Notes: generated by a model not told the origin, from the letters alone. DNA of 64,000 nt from SKLM01 sp964575455 (GCA_964575455.1 CAZNRX010000001.1:1-64000); one strand, 5' to 3'. Shown: positions 14,911 through 23,626, counted from the stretch's first letter. Translations and numbers: made by a program.

Positions 14911-17733
14911 GTGACAAAACTCGATCAGCTGGCCGACCTGGGCCAGTCAATTTGGCTTGACTACGTACGACGTTCCTTCATGGGGATAAACGCCATCCCC
15001 GTGAGGGGACAGCTGGAGGATCTGGTGGATCAGGGGCTGCGCGGCGTGACGTCCAACCCTTCGATCTTTGAGAAGGCCATTGCCGGCAGCAACGACTACG
15101 ACGGTGCCTTGCACTTGCTGTTAGTGCGAGGCACCTGGGCGCCGGAGAAGATCTACGAAGCGTTGGCTGTCGAGGATATCCAGATGGCCGCCGACGTGCT
15201 TCTTCCCGTCTACGACAGGACGGGTGGCGACGATGGCTACGTCAGCCTGGAGGTCAGCCCCGATCTGGCCTATGAGACCGAGGGGACGATTGAGGAGGCG
15301 TGTCGTCTATTCGAGGCGGTGGATCGGCCTAACGTGATGATCAAGGTGCCGGCCACCCCCGAGGGCATCCCCGCCATCGAGACGCTCATCGGTGAGGGGA
15401 TCAACGTCAATGTTACGCTCATGTTCTCGCTCGATCAATATGATCGGGTGGTGGAGGCGTACATCTCTGGGCTGGAGAGGCTGGACGCCAGTGGTGGCGA
15501 TGTCAAAGGGATGGCGTCTATCCCCGGGGTTGCTTCGGTTGCCTCCTTCTTCGTCAGCCGGGTCGACGTGATGGTGGACCGGATGCTGGACGACGTGGGC
15601 ACGCTGGCGGCGGAGGAGCTTAAGGGCACCATCGGCATCGCCAACGCGAAGATGGCCTATCAGCGCTTCAAGGCCACCTTCAGCGGGGACCGGTGGGATC
15701 ATCTGGCGGGGAAAGGGGCCCGTTTGCAGCGCGTTCTATGGGCCAGCACCAGCACCAAGGACCCGGCCTACGCCGATACGCTCTATCCCGACAATCTGAT
15801 CGGGCCTCACACGGTCAATACGCTGCCCCCTTCCACGCTGAACGCCTTCCGCGATCATGGGACCGTCGCCCTCACCCTGGACACGCAGCTGGCGACGGCA
15901 CAGGCTCACCTTGAGCGGCTGGCCGATCTGGGCATCGACCTGGATCAGGTCACCGACGACCTGCTGGAGGAGGGGGTCCAGAAGTTCGTCAAGTCCTTCT
16001 CCGATTTGTTGGACGCCATCGGGGAGAAGATGGAGCGCTTGAGATCCAGCTGGCGGCGTATGCAGATCGACCTAGGCGGCTATCAGCAGGCCGTCGAAGC
16101 GGCCCTGGAGGAGATGGCCCACGAAGCTGTTGTGGACCGCATCTGGAAGCACGATTACACCGTCTGGAAGGAGGATCCGGAGGAGATCACCAATCGCCTG
16201 GGCTGGCTGCACATCGCCAACGGGATGAAGGAGAATGTCCCGCGCTTGCAGGCGCTCGTCGATGATGTGCGTGACGATGGCTACACGGACGTCCTCCTCC
16301 TCGGCATGGGCGGCTCCAGCCGTGCTCCCGAGGTCTTCCACAAGGTCTTCGGTTCGCAGGAGGGTCACCTCGATCTGGCCGTTCTCGATAGCACTGATCC
16401 CGAAGCCGTTCTGGCCCAGTTGGAGCGTCTCGACCTTGGTCGCACCCTCTTCATCGTCGCCAGCAAGTCCGGTACCACCACCGAGACCCTCTCCTTCTTC
16501 AAGTTCTTCTACAACCAGGTGCTTGCGCTGCTCGGCGAGGAGGAGGTGGGCGAGCACTTCGTCGCCGTCACCGACCCAGGGACCAGCCTGGCCAATCTGG
16601 CGAGGGAGCTGGACTTCCGCCACGCCTTCCTCAACGATCCTAACCTTGGGGGGCGCTACTCGGCTCTCTCGTTCTTTGGACTCGTTCCGGCAGCGCTGAT
16701 CGGCGTCGACGTCGATCAGCTGCTCGACAGCGCGCTCACCATGGCCTCCGGCTGCGAATCCTGCGTGGTCACTGGCGATAACCTAGGCGCTCAGTTGGGC
16801 GCTCTTCTCGGCGAGCTGGCCAAACTTGGCAGGGACAAGGCCACTTTCGTCGTCTCGCCCGAGATGGCCAGTTTCGGGGCCTGGGTGGAGCAGCTCATCG
16901 CCGAGAGCCTCGGGAAGTCTGGCACCGGCATTCTCCCCGTGGTCGGGGAGCCCCTCGGACCATCGGATGTCTACGACCATCATGGTCACGACGACCGCGT
17001 CTTCATCCATCTGCGGCTCAACATGAAGGGCGATCACGCTCAAGATGCTCAGCTGGAGCGGCTGGCGGAGGCCGGCCATCCCGTCGTGCGACTCAACCTG
17101 CGCGATCTCTACGACCTGGGTGAGCAGATGTTCCTCTGGGAGATGGCCGTCGCCGTGGCGGGCCACCGGTTGGGTGTCCATCCCTTCAACCAGCCCAACG
17201 TCGAGGCCGCCAAGGTCCAGGCGCGTCGCATGGTGGAGCGGTATCAGCGGGAGGGCCAGCTACCGGCCGGCGAGTCGTCGCCGGTGACGGCCGAGGCGCT
17301 TCACAACTTCCTGAGCCAGGCGCCCTCAGGCGGCAGCCCCTCGCCGAATTCGGACCGAGCCTACATCGCCTTGCACGCCTACGTCCAACGGACGGCGCGC
17401 ACCGACGCGGCGCTCCTCGCCCTGCGCACGGAGCTCCGCGATCGCTACAAGCTGGCGACCACGGTCGGCTACGGGCCCAGCTTCCTCCACTCCACGGGTC
17501 AGTTGTACAAGGGTGACGCCGGGAAGGGGTCGTTCATCCAGTTCACGGCCGACGCCGCGCGCGACGTCGACATTCCCGATAAGGCCGGCTCGCCCCAGTC
17601 GGGGATCACCTTCGGCGTGCTGGAGAGCGCCCAGGCGCTGGGCGATCGGCAGGCGATGGAGGAGGTTGGCCGGCGCGTGATCCGCTTCCACCTGGGCGAG
17701 GACGTGCTCGCGGGGTTGGAGAATCTGGCCTAG
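14911..17733 (+). CDS. tal-pgi: Bifunctional transaldolase/glucose-6-phosphate isomerase
   Basis: A 940-residue fusion. Residues 1 to about 365 are transaldolase (GVTSNPSIFEKAI, Schiff-base lysine K145 in VMIKVPATPEG, GTIGIANAKMAYQ). About 380-940 are phosphoglucose isomerase (LLGMGGSSRAPEVF, ASKSGTTTETLSFFKFF, GGRYSALSFFGLVP). It links fructose-6-phosphate interconversion to the non-oxidative pentose phosphate branch. Such fusions are known from several phyla, including Chloroflexota. GTG 14911 follows GAGGAGGG. Two 17-bp palindromes are translated in frame: 14983-14999 (GINAIP, residues about 25-30) and 15508-15524 (GMASIP, residues about 200-205). Both lie in the transaldolase half and away from the catalytic lysine. 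Confidence 0.93.
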   Translation: MTKLDQLADLGQSIWLDYVRRSFMGINAIPVRGQLEDLVDQGLRGVTSNPSIFEKAIAGSNDYDGALHLLLVRGTWAPEKIYEALAVEDIQMAADVLLPVYDRTGGDDGYVSLEVSPDLAYETEGTIEEACRLFEAVDRPNVMIKVPATPEGIPAIETLIGEGINVNVTLMFSLDQYDRVVEAYISGLERLDASGGDVKGMASIPGVASVASFFVSRVDVMVDRMLDDVGTLAAEELKGTIGIANAKMAYQRFKATFSGDRWDHLAGKGARLQRVLWASTSTKDPAYADTLYPDNLIGPHTVNTLPPSTLNAFRDHGTVALTLDTQLATAQAHLERLADLGIDLDQVTDDLLEEGVQKFVKSFSDLLDAIGEKMERLRSSWRRMQIDLGGYQQAVEAALEEMAHEAVVDRIWKHDYTVWKEDPEEITNRLGWLHIANGMKENVPRLQALVDDVRDDGYTDVLLLGMGGSSRAPEVFHKVFGSQEGHLDLAVLDSTDPEAVLAQLERLDLGRTLFIVASKSGTTTETLSFFKFFYNQVLALLGEEEVGEHFVAVTDPGTSLANLARELDFRHAFLNDPNLGGRYSALSFFGLVPAALIGVDVDQLLDSALTMASGCESCVVTGDNLGAQLGALLGELAKLGRDKATFVVSPEMASFGAWVEQLIAESLGKSGTGILPVVGEPLGPSDVYDHHGHDDRVFIHLRLNMKGDHAQDAQLERLAEAGHPVVRLNLRDLYDLGEQMFLWEMAVAVAGHRLGVHPFNQPNVEAAKVQARRMVERYQREGQLPAGESSPVTAEALHNFLSQAPSGGSPSPNSDRAYIALHAYVQRTARTDAALLALRTELRDRYKLATTVGYGPSFLHSTGQLYKGDAGKGSFIQFTADAARDVDIPDKAGSPQSGITFGVLESAQALGDRQAMEEVGRRVIRFHLGEDVLAGLENLA
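14983..14999. repeat. 17-bp palindrome in the transaldolase half
   Basis: GGGATAAACGCCATCCC, translated GINAIP in frame. Confidence 0.88.
15508..15524. repeat. Second 17-bp palindrome in the transaldolase half
   Basis: GGGATGGCGTCTATCCC, the reverse complement orientation of the copy at 14983. Translated GMASIP in frame. Confidence 0.88.
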
Positions 17734-17769
17734 GCAGCCGCCCGCTCGCTAAGCCTACGGAGGGGGAAC

Positions 17770-18465
17770 GTGGAAATCATAGAGCTGAAGAGGAGAGCCG
17801 GCGAGCGCGCGGTCGATTTTGTGAGATCTGGCATGGTCCTCGGCCTGGGCCACGGGAGCACGGCCATCTTCGCGCTGCGGCGCATCGCCCGGCTCCTGGA
17901 CGCGGGTGAGCTTCGGGATATCCTGGGCATCCCCACGTCCTCGCAGGTCGAGCGGGATGCTCGGGAGCTGGGCATCCCCTTGACCACCCTGAACGAGCAC
18001 CCGGAGATCGACCTGACCATCGACGGCGCCGACGAGGTGGACGATCATCTGAACCTGATCAAGGGCGGTGGCGGGGCATTGCTGCGGGAGAAGATCGTGG
18101 CCCAGGCCTCGCGCCGTGAGATTATCGTGGTGGATGAGACCAAGCTGTCGCCGACGCTGGGCGTCCAGTGGTCGGTGCCGGTGGAGGTCACAGCCTTCGG
18201 CTGGCGACTTCAGGAGGCCTTCTTGGAGTCGCTCAAGGCGCGCGTGACGCTGCGTCGCTCCGACGATGGATCTCCCTTCACCACTGACCAGGGGAACCTG
18301 ATTCTCGATTGCGACTTCGGATCCATATCGAGCCCGTTCCGGCTGGCGGACCGTCTCGATAGACGAGCGGGCATCGTCGAGCATGGGCTCTTCCTCGGTC
18401 TGGCCTCGGACGTCATCGTGGGGACGCAGGAGGGCACGCGGCACCTGAAACGACACAGCAGCTAG
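17770..18465 (+). CDS. rpiA: Ribose-5-phosphate isomerase A
   Basis: A 231-residue RpiA that interconverts ribose-5-phosphate and ribulose-5-phosphate. Signature blocks are LGHGSTAIFALRRIA (phosphate loop), TIDGADEVDDHLNLIKGGGGALLREKIVA (catalytic Asp/Glu/Lys region) and IIVVDETKLSPTLG. Length is normal for the family. GTG 17770 follows ACGGAGGGGG. It is 36 bases after tal-pgi and belongs to the same pathway cluster. No repeat insertion was noticed in it. Confidence 0.93.
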   Translation: MEIIELKRRAGERAVDFVRSGMVLGLGHGSTAIFALRRIARLLDAGELRDILGIPTSSQVERDARELGIPLTTLNEHPEIDLTIDGADEVDDHLNLIKGGGGALLREKIVAQASRREIIVVDETKLSPTLGVQWSVPVEVTAFGWRLQEAFLESLKARVTLRRSDDGSPFTTDQGNLILDCDFGSISSPFRLADRLDRRAGIVEHGLFLGLASDVIVGTQEGTRHLKRHSS

Positions 18466-18480
18466 GATACAGAACCCCCA

Positions 18481-18613
18481 GTTCGTAGTCAGGCACGCCA
18501 AGCTGAGCGGAGCTCACAGCTCCAAGAGCCCGAGTGCCGCCGTGGGTTCGTAGTTAGGCACGTAGCGCCAAGCTCGAAGAGCCAGCCGCCCAATCGCGTC
18601 CTGGCGCGATTGG
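18481..18613. repeat. Two diverged direct repeats and a 9-bp hairpin between rpiA and rpe
   Basis: A unit beginning GTTCGTAGTCAGGCACG and running through GCCAAGCT to AAGAGCC occurs at about 18482 and again, diverged, at about 18548. It is followed by CCAATCGCG (18590-18598), loop TCCTGG, CGCGATTGG (18605-18613), a perfect 9-bp stem. No T-run follows, so a terminator is uncertain. This fills the rpiA-rpe gap. Confidence 0.6.
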
Positions 18614-18657
18614 CTTCCGTGAACAAGATCACAGACGATATCGCTTAGGAGATGGCC

Positions 18658-19323
18658 ATGATCTCAATCGAAGCCTCAATTCTTTCCGCTGATTTTGCGC
18701 GTCTGGGGGAGCAGGTTGAAGCGGCCGAGCGCGCCGGCGTCGATGCGATACAGATCGACGTGATGGACGGGCGCTTTGTGCCCGTCATCACCTTTGGCCC
18801 GGCCATCGTGCGAGCCCTGCGCCCGCACGTCGACCTGCCGCTCGACGTCCACCTCATGATCGTCGAGCCAGGGCGACATCTGGAATCGTTCGCCGAGGCC
18901 GGGGCCGATCGTCTGATCGTGCATCAGGAGGCCACGCCGCATCTTCACCGTGTGCTGGAGGCCATCCGCGGGCTGGGCATCGAGGCTGGTGTGAGCATCA
19001 ATCCCGGCACCCCGTTGACCGTCCTGGAGGAGGTCCTGGATCTGGTCGATCTGGTGCAGATCATGACGGTCGACCCAGGCTGGGGCGGCCAGGCGCTTCT
19101 CACCGGTCAGCTGGACAAGATCCGGCGTCTCAGGCTGATGCTGGACCAGCGAGGCCTGGACGTGTCCATCGGCGTGGATGGCGGGATCAATGTCTCCACC
19201 GCGCCGCTCGTGGTCAATGCCGGGGCCACCATGATGGTCTCTGGGTCGAGCATCTACAACGACGAGGCCCCTGTGTTGGACAACGTCAAGGCTCTTCGGG
19301 CCAGCGTGGCCCGAAGCGGGTGA
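18658..19323 (+). CDS. rpe: Ribulose-phosphate 3-epimerase
   Basis: A 221-residue TIM-barrel epimerase interconverting ribulose-5- and xylulose-5-phosphate. Motifs: IEASILSADFARLGEQ, the metal/catalytic stretch IQIDVMDGRFVP, LDVHLMIVEPGRH, QIMTVDPGWGGQ and IGVDGGIN. ATG 18658 is preferred over 18652, because AGGAG at 18647-18651 would touch the earlier codon. It follows rpiA by about 190 bases of repeats and probably still shares its regulation. Confidence 0.93.
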   Translation: MISIEASILSADFARLGEQVEAAERAGVDAIQIDVMDGRFVPVITFGPAIVRALRPHVDLPLDVHLMIVEPGRHLESFAEAGADRLIVHQEATPHLHRVLEAIRGLGIEAGVSINPGTPLTVLEEVLDLVDLVQIMTVDPGWGGQALLTGQLDKIRRLRLMLDQRGLDVSIGVDGGINVSTAPLVVNAGATMMVSGSSIYNDEAPVLDNVKALRASVARSG

Positions 19324-19364
19324 GCGAGGTGCGGCGCACGTGAACGGCACGTTCGGCAAGTGCC

Positions 19365-19397
19365 GTCGCACCGCGGCTGGGGGACCAGCCATGAGCA
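19365..19397. repeat. 33-bp element shared with pgl
   Basis: A 33-base stretch starting GTCGCACCGCGGCTGGGG and ending TGAGCA matches 23098-23130 inside pgl with a single difference. It contains the hairpin GGCTGG-GGGA-CCAGCC. Here it lies outside intact genes. Confidence 0.85.
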
Positions 19398-19930
19398 AGC
19401 GCTGGAGGCTCTGGTGCAGTTGTTGGAGGAGCGCCACGACTACCGCGTGGCCTCCTACCGCCCGGGGCCTCCTCCCGCCCCCTGATGCGGCTGCGTGCCC
19501 TTACCAGCGACCGCCCAGGCTAGGGCAAGCCCGGTCTTAGGCGAGCCCGGTGCCCTCCGCGTCTACCAAAAGTGCGCCACCGTCCTCGATCGCGAGCTCG
19601 ACGTCGAGCCCAGCCCGGTCACGCGCGAGATGTACGAGTGACTGCTGGCGGTGGAGGAGTCGCTCCCTGGGCGGCCCCCCGGGCGGATGGCCGCTGTCTC
19701 GCCTCTGGTGGGGCGCCAGGGCATTGCCACTGCCACCGCTCTCTGCTACGCCGGTGAGGGGGAGCTGGCCTATGCCCCCGTGGCCGCTTGGCTGCGCGAA
19801 TTGCCGCTGCCTCGGTTGGAGCCGGTCTGGCGCAGGGAGCTAGCCCGCATCCTGCCCAGGGCCGGTGTTTATCCCCGGGATGGTGTTTATCCCCGGGATG
19901 GTGTTTACCCCGAGTTGCTCGCCGATCAGG
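19398..19930 (+). pseudogene. Remnant of a SARP/BTAD-type transcriptional activator with ATPase domain
   Basis: At about 19560-19650 the translation reads RVYQKCATVLDRELDVEPSP and TREMYE, the end of the bacterial transcriptional activator (BTAD) domain. An in-frame TGA follows, then LLAVEES, PLVGRQ and ALCYAGEGELAYAPVAAWLRE, the linker and ATPase entry of LuxR/SARP-type regulators. The Walker A segment and everything after about 19850 are missing and replaced by three 17-bp palindromes. Large deletions and stops mean the gene is dead. The stretch at 19398-19480 (ALEALVQLLEERHDY) may be part of the same regulator. Confidence 0.65.
19864..19911. repeat. Tandem run of three 17-bp palindromes
   Basis: A partial copy at 19864, then GGGATGGTGTTTATCCC (19877-19893) and a mutated copy at 19895-19911 whose 3' arm reads ACCCC. 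They end the SARP remnant. Here, outside a living gene, one arm has lost pairing. Confidence 0.85.
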
Positions 19931-20029
19931 GCGTGGGCTAACAAGGCTAAGGCTGCAAGACGCACCGGCCTAGCCCAGTATTCGACCATGGTGAGGAACT
20001 GGAGCCAAGCTCCTACCACACTCCATCAT

Positions 20030-20130
20030 AAGGTGACCGGCACTTCAGACCGAACGTCCAAGGCCGCTAGTGAGTCAGTAGCGACGCTTACCGTCTTGCA
20101 GGAAGCCATCTCTGGAGTGCCGGTCACCTT
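20030..20130. repeat. 101-bp element with 20-bp inverted ends, upstream of gnd
   Basis: AAGGTGACCGGCACTTCAGA (20030-20049) is mirrored by its complement at 20111-20130 with one mismatch. Inside, CGCTA and TAGCG can form a further stem. It could be a small MITE-like element or a structured RNA. No target duplication was found at its borders. It lies just upstream of the gnd promoter. Confidence 0.6.
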
Positions 20131-20166
20131 GAGAATGCGAAGCCTCGGGACCACCCAACGTCCCTT

Positions 20167-20195
20167 TTGCCAGAATGGGCGATGGATAGTACAAT
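20167..20195 (+). promoter_or_regulatory. Sigma-70-type promoter of gnd-zwf-pgl
   Basis: TTGCCA (20167-20172), 17 bases, TACAAT (20190-20195), about 50 bases before the gnd ATG. It would start a transcript covering the three oxidative pentose phosphate genes. Confidence 0.7.
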
Positions 20196-20244
20196 CTCCA
20201 TAAGTGTAGAAATGAGGACTCATGATCACGGAGGGAGGAGACCG

Positions 20245-21156
20245 ATGGAGTTGGGCATCGTTGGACTAGGCAAGATGGGCGCCAACATGGCGCGTCGGCT
20301 ATCACGGGGTGGTCACCGCGTGGTAGGCTACAATCGCAGCGTCGAAGTTGCATACGATCTGGCGGATGAGGAGGAGAACGTCGTCCCCACGGAGTCGCTG
20401 GAGGATCTTGTCGACGAGCTGTCCCCGCCGCGGGCCGCATGGTCGATGGTCCCCGCTGGTGGCCCCACCGAGCAGGTGGTTGGATCCCTGTTGGATATAC
20501 TGGAGCCGGGCGACATCATCATCGACGGGGGCAACTCCAATTACAAGGACTCGTTGCGGCACGCTGAGATGGTTCGTGAGAGGGGACTCCACTTCGTCGA
20601 CGTCGGCGTCAGCGGCGGCATCTGGGGCCTCGAGGAGGGCTACGGCATGATGGTCGGCGGCGAGGAGGCCATCGTCGAGCACCTGCGCCCTATCTTCGAC
20701 ACCCTCGCCCCTGGGCCGGATAAAGGGTGGGGCCGCGTGGGGCCTAGCGGCGCCGGTCACTTCGTGAAGATGGTGCACAACGGCATTGAGTACGGCCTGA
20801 TGCAGGCCTACGCCGAGGGGTTCGAGATCATGAGGGCCAAGGAGGCCTTCGACCTCGATCTCCACAACGTGGCCGAGATATGGCGTTTCGGCACCGTCAT
20901 CCGCTCCTGGCTGCTCGACCTGACCGCCAAGGCCCTGGAGGACGATCAGGCCCTCAGTGACATCAAGGGATACGTGGAGGACTCTGGCGAGGGTCGCTGG
21001 ACCGTATTCGAATCCGTTGACCTGGACGTCCCCGCACCCGTCATCACTCTGGCGCTGCAGATGCGGCTCGCCAGCCGACAGGAGGAGAGCTACGCCGCCA
21101 AGCTGCTGGCCGCGCTCCGTAACCAGTTCGGCGGTCACGCCGTGAAGCGCGACTAG
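20245..21156 (+). CDS. gnd: 6-phosphogluconate dehydrogenase, decarboxylating (short GndA type)
   Basis: A 303-residue enzyme oxidising and decarboxylating 6-phosphogluconate to ribulose-5-phosphate. N-terminal Rossmann fold LGIVGLGKMGANMARRL with YNRS at the end of strand 2 (Arg here suggests NADP may be accepted). IIIDGGNSNYKDS, DVGVSGGIWGLEEGYGMMVGG and FVKMVHNGIEYGLMQAYAEG (catalytic Lys and Asn) are all present. The length fits the short bacterial form rather than the 470-residue E. coli type. RBS GGAGGGAGGAG and a clear promoter precede it. It is first of the gnd-zwf-pgl operon. Confidence 0.92.
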   Translation: MELGIVGLGKMGANMARRLSRGGHRVVGYNRSVEVAYDLADEEENVVPTESLEDLVDELSPPRAAWSMVPAGGPTEQVVGSLLDILEPGDIIIDGGNSNYKDSLRHAEMVRERGLHFVDVGVSGGIWGLEEGYGMMVGGEEAIVEHLRPIFDTLAPGPDKGWGRVGPSGAGHFVKMVHNGIEYGLMQAYAEGFEIMRAKEAFDLDLHNVAEIWRFGTVIRSWLLDLTAKALEDDQALSDIKGYVEDSGEGRWTVFESVDLDVPAPVITLALQMRLASRQEESYAAKLLAALRNQFGGHAVKRD

Positions 21157-21197
21157 CGACCCTGTAGCCAGAAGGCGTGAGGACTGGAGGTCCACCC

Positions 21198-22706
21198 GTG
21201 AAGTCCATCAGCCGTTCCAATCCCGCCACCATCGTCATCTTCGGTGCGTCGGGTGACCTGACGCAGCGCAAGCTCGTGCCAGCGCTCCACACCCTTTCCT
21301 GCCGTCAACTGCTTTCCCGCAAGAAGCACGTGATCGGCATATCGAGGAGCGATTACTCCGACGAGGCGTTCCACCGTCGCCTCTACGACGGCGTCGTCGA
21401 GTACTCCCGCGCTGCATCGGGCCCCCGGGATGTCTGTCAGCTCTGGCCCGAGTACGCGAAGAACTACAGCTACATAGCCGGGGATCTCTCCGATCTGGAG
21501 ACCTACCGTCGCCTCGGCGATCGGTTGGCCTCTCTGAATGGGGCGGGGGAGGCCAACTCAGCCTCGGGCGCAGGCAGCAACGTGCTCTTCTACCTGGCGG
21601 TTCCCCCCGTCCTGTATCCGATGATCGTCGAACGGCTGGGTAAATCGGGCCTCAACCAGAGCGAGGCCGGCTGGCGCCGCGTCATCGTGGAGAAGCCGTT
21701 TGGTCACGACCTGGAGAGCGCCCGCCAGCTTAACGATGAGCTCCACGCCGTCTTCGACGAGCGTCAGGTCTACCGTATCGACCACTACCTGGGCAAGGAG
21801 ACGGTGCAGAACATCATGAGTTTCCGCTTCGCCAACGCCATCTTCGAGCCGCTGTGGAGTCGAAACTACATCGATCACGTCCAGATCAGCGTGGCGGAGA
21901 GCGTTGGCGTTGGTCATCGCGCTGGTTACTACGAGGGTGCCGGCGTGCTGCGCGACATGTTCCAGAATCACCTGATGCAGCTTCTGACGCTGACGGCCCT
22001 GGAGCCACCGGTCGCCTTTGAGGCCGGTGCCCTCCGGGACGAGAAGGCAAAGGTTCTGCGCGCCATCTCGCCCATCACCCAGAGCGTGCGCGGCCAGTAT
22101 CGCGAGTACCGTGACGAGGAGGAGGTCGCGCCCGATTCCGACACGGCGACCTACGCCGCGCTCAAGCTGTGGGTCGATAACTGGCGCTGGCGAGGGGTGC
22201 CGTTCTATCTGCGCTCGGGGAAGCGCCTGGCGCTGAAGACCACGGAGATCGCCATCGAGTTCAAGTGCGTGCCCCATCTGATGTTCGCCATCAAGCGGGA
22301 GGAGGACATCAGACCGGACGTCCTCTCCCTCTGCATTCAACCCAACGAGGGCATACACCTCAACGTCCAGGCCAAGGAGCCCGGTGCCGGCATGCAGACG
22401 CGTCCGGTCACCATGGAGTTCCGCTACGCTGATGAGTTCGGTGAGGACGCCCTTCCGGAGGCGTATGAGCGGCTGCTGCTTGATGCCCTCAATGGAGACG
22501 CCTCGCTCTTCGCCCGGGCCGACGAGATCGAGCTCGCCTGGTCCCTGATCGATCCTGTCTTGGAGCAGTGGGAGGGTGAGGACGCTCCACCGCTCGCCTT
22601 CTACGAGTCGGACACCTGGGGCCCATCCGTGGCCGATCAGCTTCTCGCCCGCGACGGGCGAGCCTGGCACCAGCAGTGCTGTGGCGAGGGCCAGCGCGGG
22701 ACGTGA
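21198..22706 (+). CDS. zwf: Glucose-6-phosphate 1-dehydrogenase
   Basis: A 502-residue G6PDH making 6-phosphogluconolactone and NAD(P)H. The motif IFGASGDLTQRKLVPAL is the nucleotide fold. VIVEKPFGHDLESA and YRIDHYLGKETVQNIM carry the substrate-binding and catalytic His-Tyr-Leu-Gly-Lys segment. SGKRL lies near the C-terminal half. GTG 21198 with GGAGG seven bases upstream is preferred over the in-frame GTG 21177, which overlaps the site. Its stop overlaps the pgl start (GTGA), suggesting translational coupling of the enzyme with its lactonase. Confidence 0.93.
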   Translation: MKSISRSNPATIVIFGASGDLTQRKLVPALHTLSCRQLLSRKKHVIGISRSDYSDEAFHRRLYDGVVEYSRAASGPRDVCQLWPEYAKNYSYIAGDLSDLETYRRLGDRLASLNGAGEANSASGAGSNVLFYLAVPPVLYPMIVERLGKSGLNQSEAGWRRVIVEKPFGHDLESARQLNDELHAVFDERQVYRIDHYLGKETVQNIMSFRFANAIFEPLWSRNYIDHVQISVAESVGVGHRAGYYEGAGVLRDMFQNHLMQLLTLTALEPPVAFEAGALRDEKAKVLRAISPITQSVRGQYREYRDEEEVAPDSDTATYAALKLWVDNWRWRGVPFYLRSGKRLALKTTEIAIEFKCVPHLMFAIKREEDIRPDVLSLCIQPNEGIHLNVQAKEPGAGMQTRPVTMEFRYADEFGEDALPEAYERLLLDALNGDASLFARADEIELAWSLIDPVLEQWEGEDAPPLAFYESDTWGPSVADQLLARDGRAWHQQCCGEGQRGT

Positions 22707-23506
22707 GTGAGCTCACGGTGGGCGAGCTCACCGTTGTCCCCACCCCCGAGCGCCTGGCCTGGGTGGCAGCGGAACGGATCGCGGATCTGGCCTCCCGTGC
22801 GATTGCCAAGCGAGGTCGCTTCGTCGTGGCGCTTTCCGGCGGCTCCACGCCTCGGCCCACCTACCGCCTCCTGGCCCAGGATCGAGGGCCGTTGGCGATA
22901 GACTGGTCTCGCGTCCAGATCTTCTGGGGGGACGAGCGCTGCGTGCCGCCCGATCATCCCGACAGCAACTACCGCATGGCGCGTCGGGCGCTTCTCGATC
23001 ACGTCCAGGTTCCGGCGGCTCAGGTGCACCGCGTCAAGGGGGAGCTCCCGCCCCAGGAGGCCGCTGCCGCCTACCGGGCGGAGCTGGGCGACGCGGCGTC
23101 GCACCGCGGCTGGGGGACCAGCCGTGAGCAGGTGGTGCCGGGTGAGCGGGCGAGAACCTTCGACCTGATCCTTCTGGGCCTGGGCTCTGATGGTCACACC
23201 GCCTCTCTCTTCCCGGGAACGGCGGCAGTCGCGGAGCGGCGGCGGGACGTGATCGCTGTCTACGCGGAGAGGCTGGACAGCTGGCGGGTCACGCTGACGC
23301 TTCCGATCATCAACGACGCTCGCCACGTGATCTTCCTCGTCAGCGGACGGAGGAAGGCGGATGCGCTCGCCCGCGTCCACGCCGGCGGGTCGACGGGCGA
23401 GGGCGACAAGGCATCTGAGCAGCTTCCCGCCAAGTTGGTTCGACCCACGGAGGGGACGTTGACCTGGCTGGTCGACCGGGACGCTGCTGCTGCCTTGTCG
23501 CCCTGA
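22703..23506 (+). CDS. pgl: 6-phosphogluconolactonase
   Basis: A 267-residue SOL/DevB-type lactonase hydrolysing 6-phosphogluconolactone. Motifs: VALSGGSTPRPTYRLLA, FWGDERCVPPDHPDSNYRMAR and LILLGLGSDGHTASLFPGT with the catalytic His. The chosen GTG overlaps the zwf TGA by two bases. An earlier in-frame GTG at 22676 is possible but would overlap zwf by 31 bases. Residues about 132-143 (SHRGWGTSREQ) come from the 33-bp hairpin element also found at 19365-19397. Residues about 228-233 (GSTGEG) come from a dispersed motif. Both lie in surface-loop positions of the family (inference). Confidence 0.92.
   Translation: MSELTVGELTVVPTPERLAWVAAERIADLASRAIAKRGRFVVALSGGSTPRPTYRLLAQDRGPLAIDWSRVQIFWGDERCVPPDHPDSNYRMARRALLDHVQVPAAQVHRVKGELPPQEAAAAYRAELGDAASHRGWGTSREQVVPGERARTFDLILLGLGSDGHTASLFPGTAAVAERRRDVIAVYAERLDSWRVTLTLPIINDARHVIFLVSGRRKADALARVHAGGSTGEGDKASEQLPAKLVRPTEGTLTWLVDRDAAAALSP
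23098..23130. repeat. 33-bp hairpin element inside pgl
   Basis: Matches 19365-19397 with one difference. It holds GGCTGG-GGGA-CCAGCC and adds exactly 11 codons in frame. Confidence 0.85.
23386..23402. repeat. CGGGTCGACGGGCGAGG motif in pgl
   Basis: The same 17 bases occur at 6916-6932 in the GH15 gene. 14 of them occur inverted at 30730-30743 in the penicillin-binding protein gene. All are read in frame as GSTG(E/D). Confidence 0.75.
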
Positions 23507-23626
23507 AGTGGCACCGGATAGGACGAACACGTCTAACGACGGCACCGCCACCGTGGTTTTCTAGATCGCGTTGACAGCTGCTCTGTTTGGCGTCTTCAAT
23601 CCACTCGCCGGTGTGCTTGGCTTCTC

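Noticed and set aside
18590..18613. The 9-bp hairpin after rpiA as a certain Rho-independent terminator
   Set aside because: No T-run follows and it lies 125 bases after the stop among repeats, so it is kept only as a hairpin.
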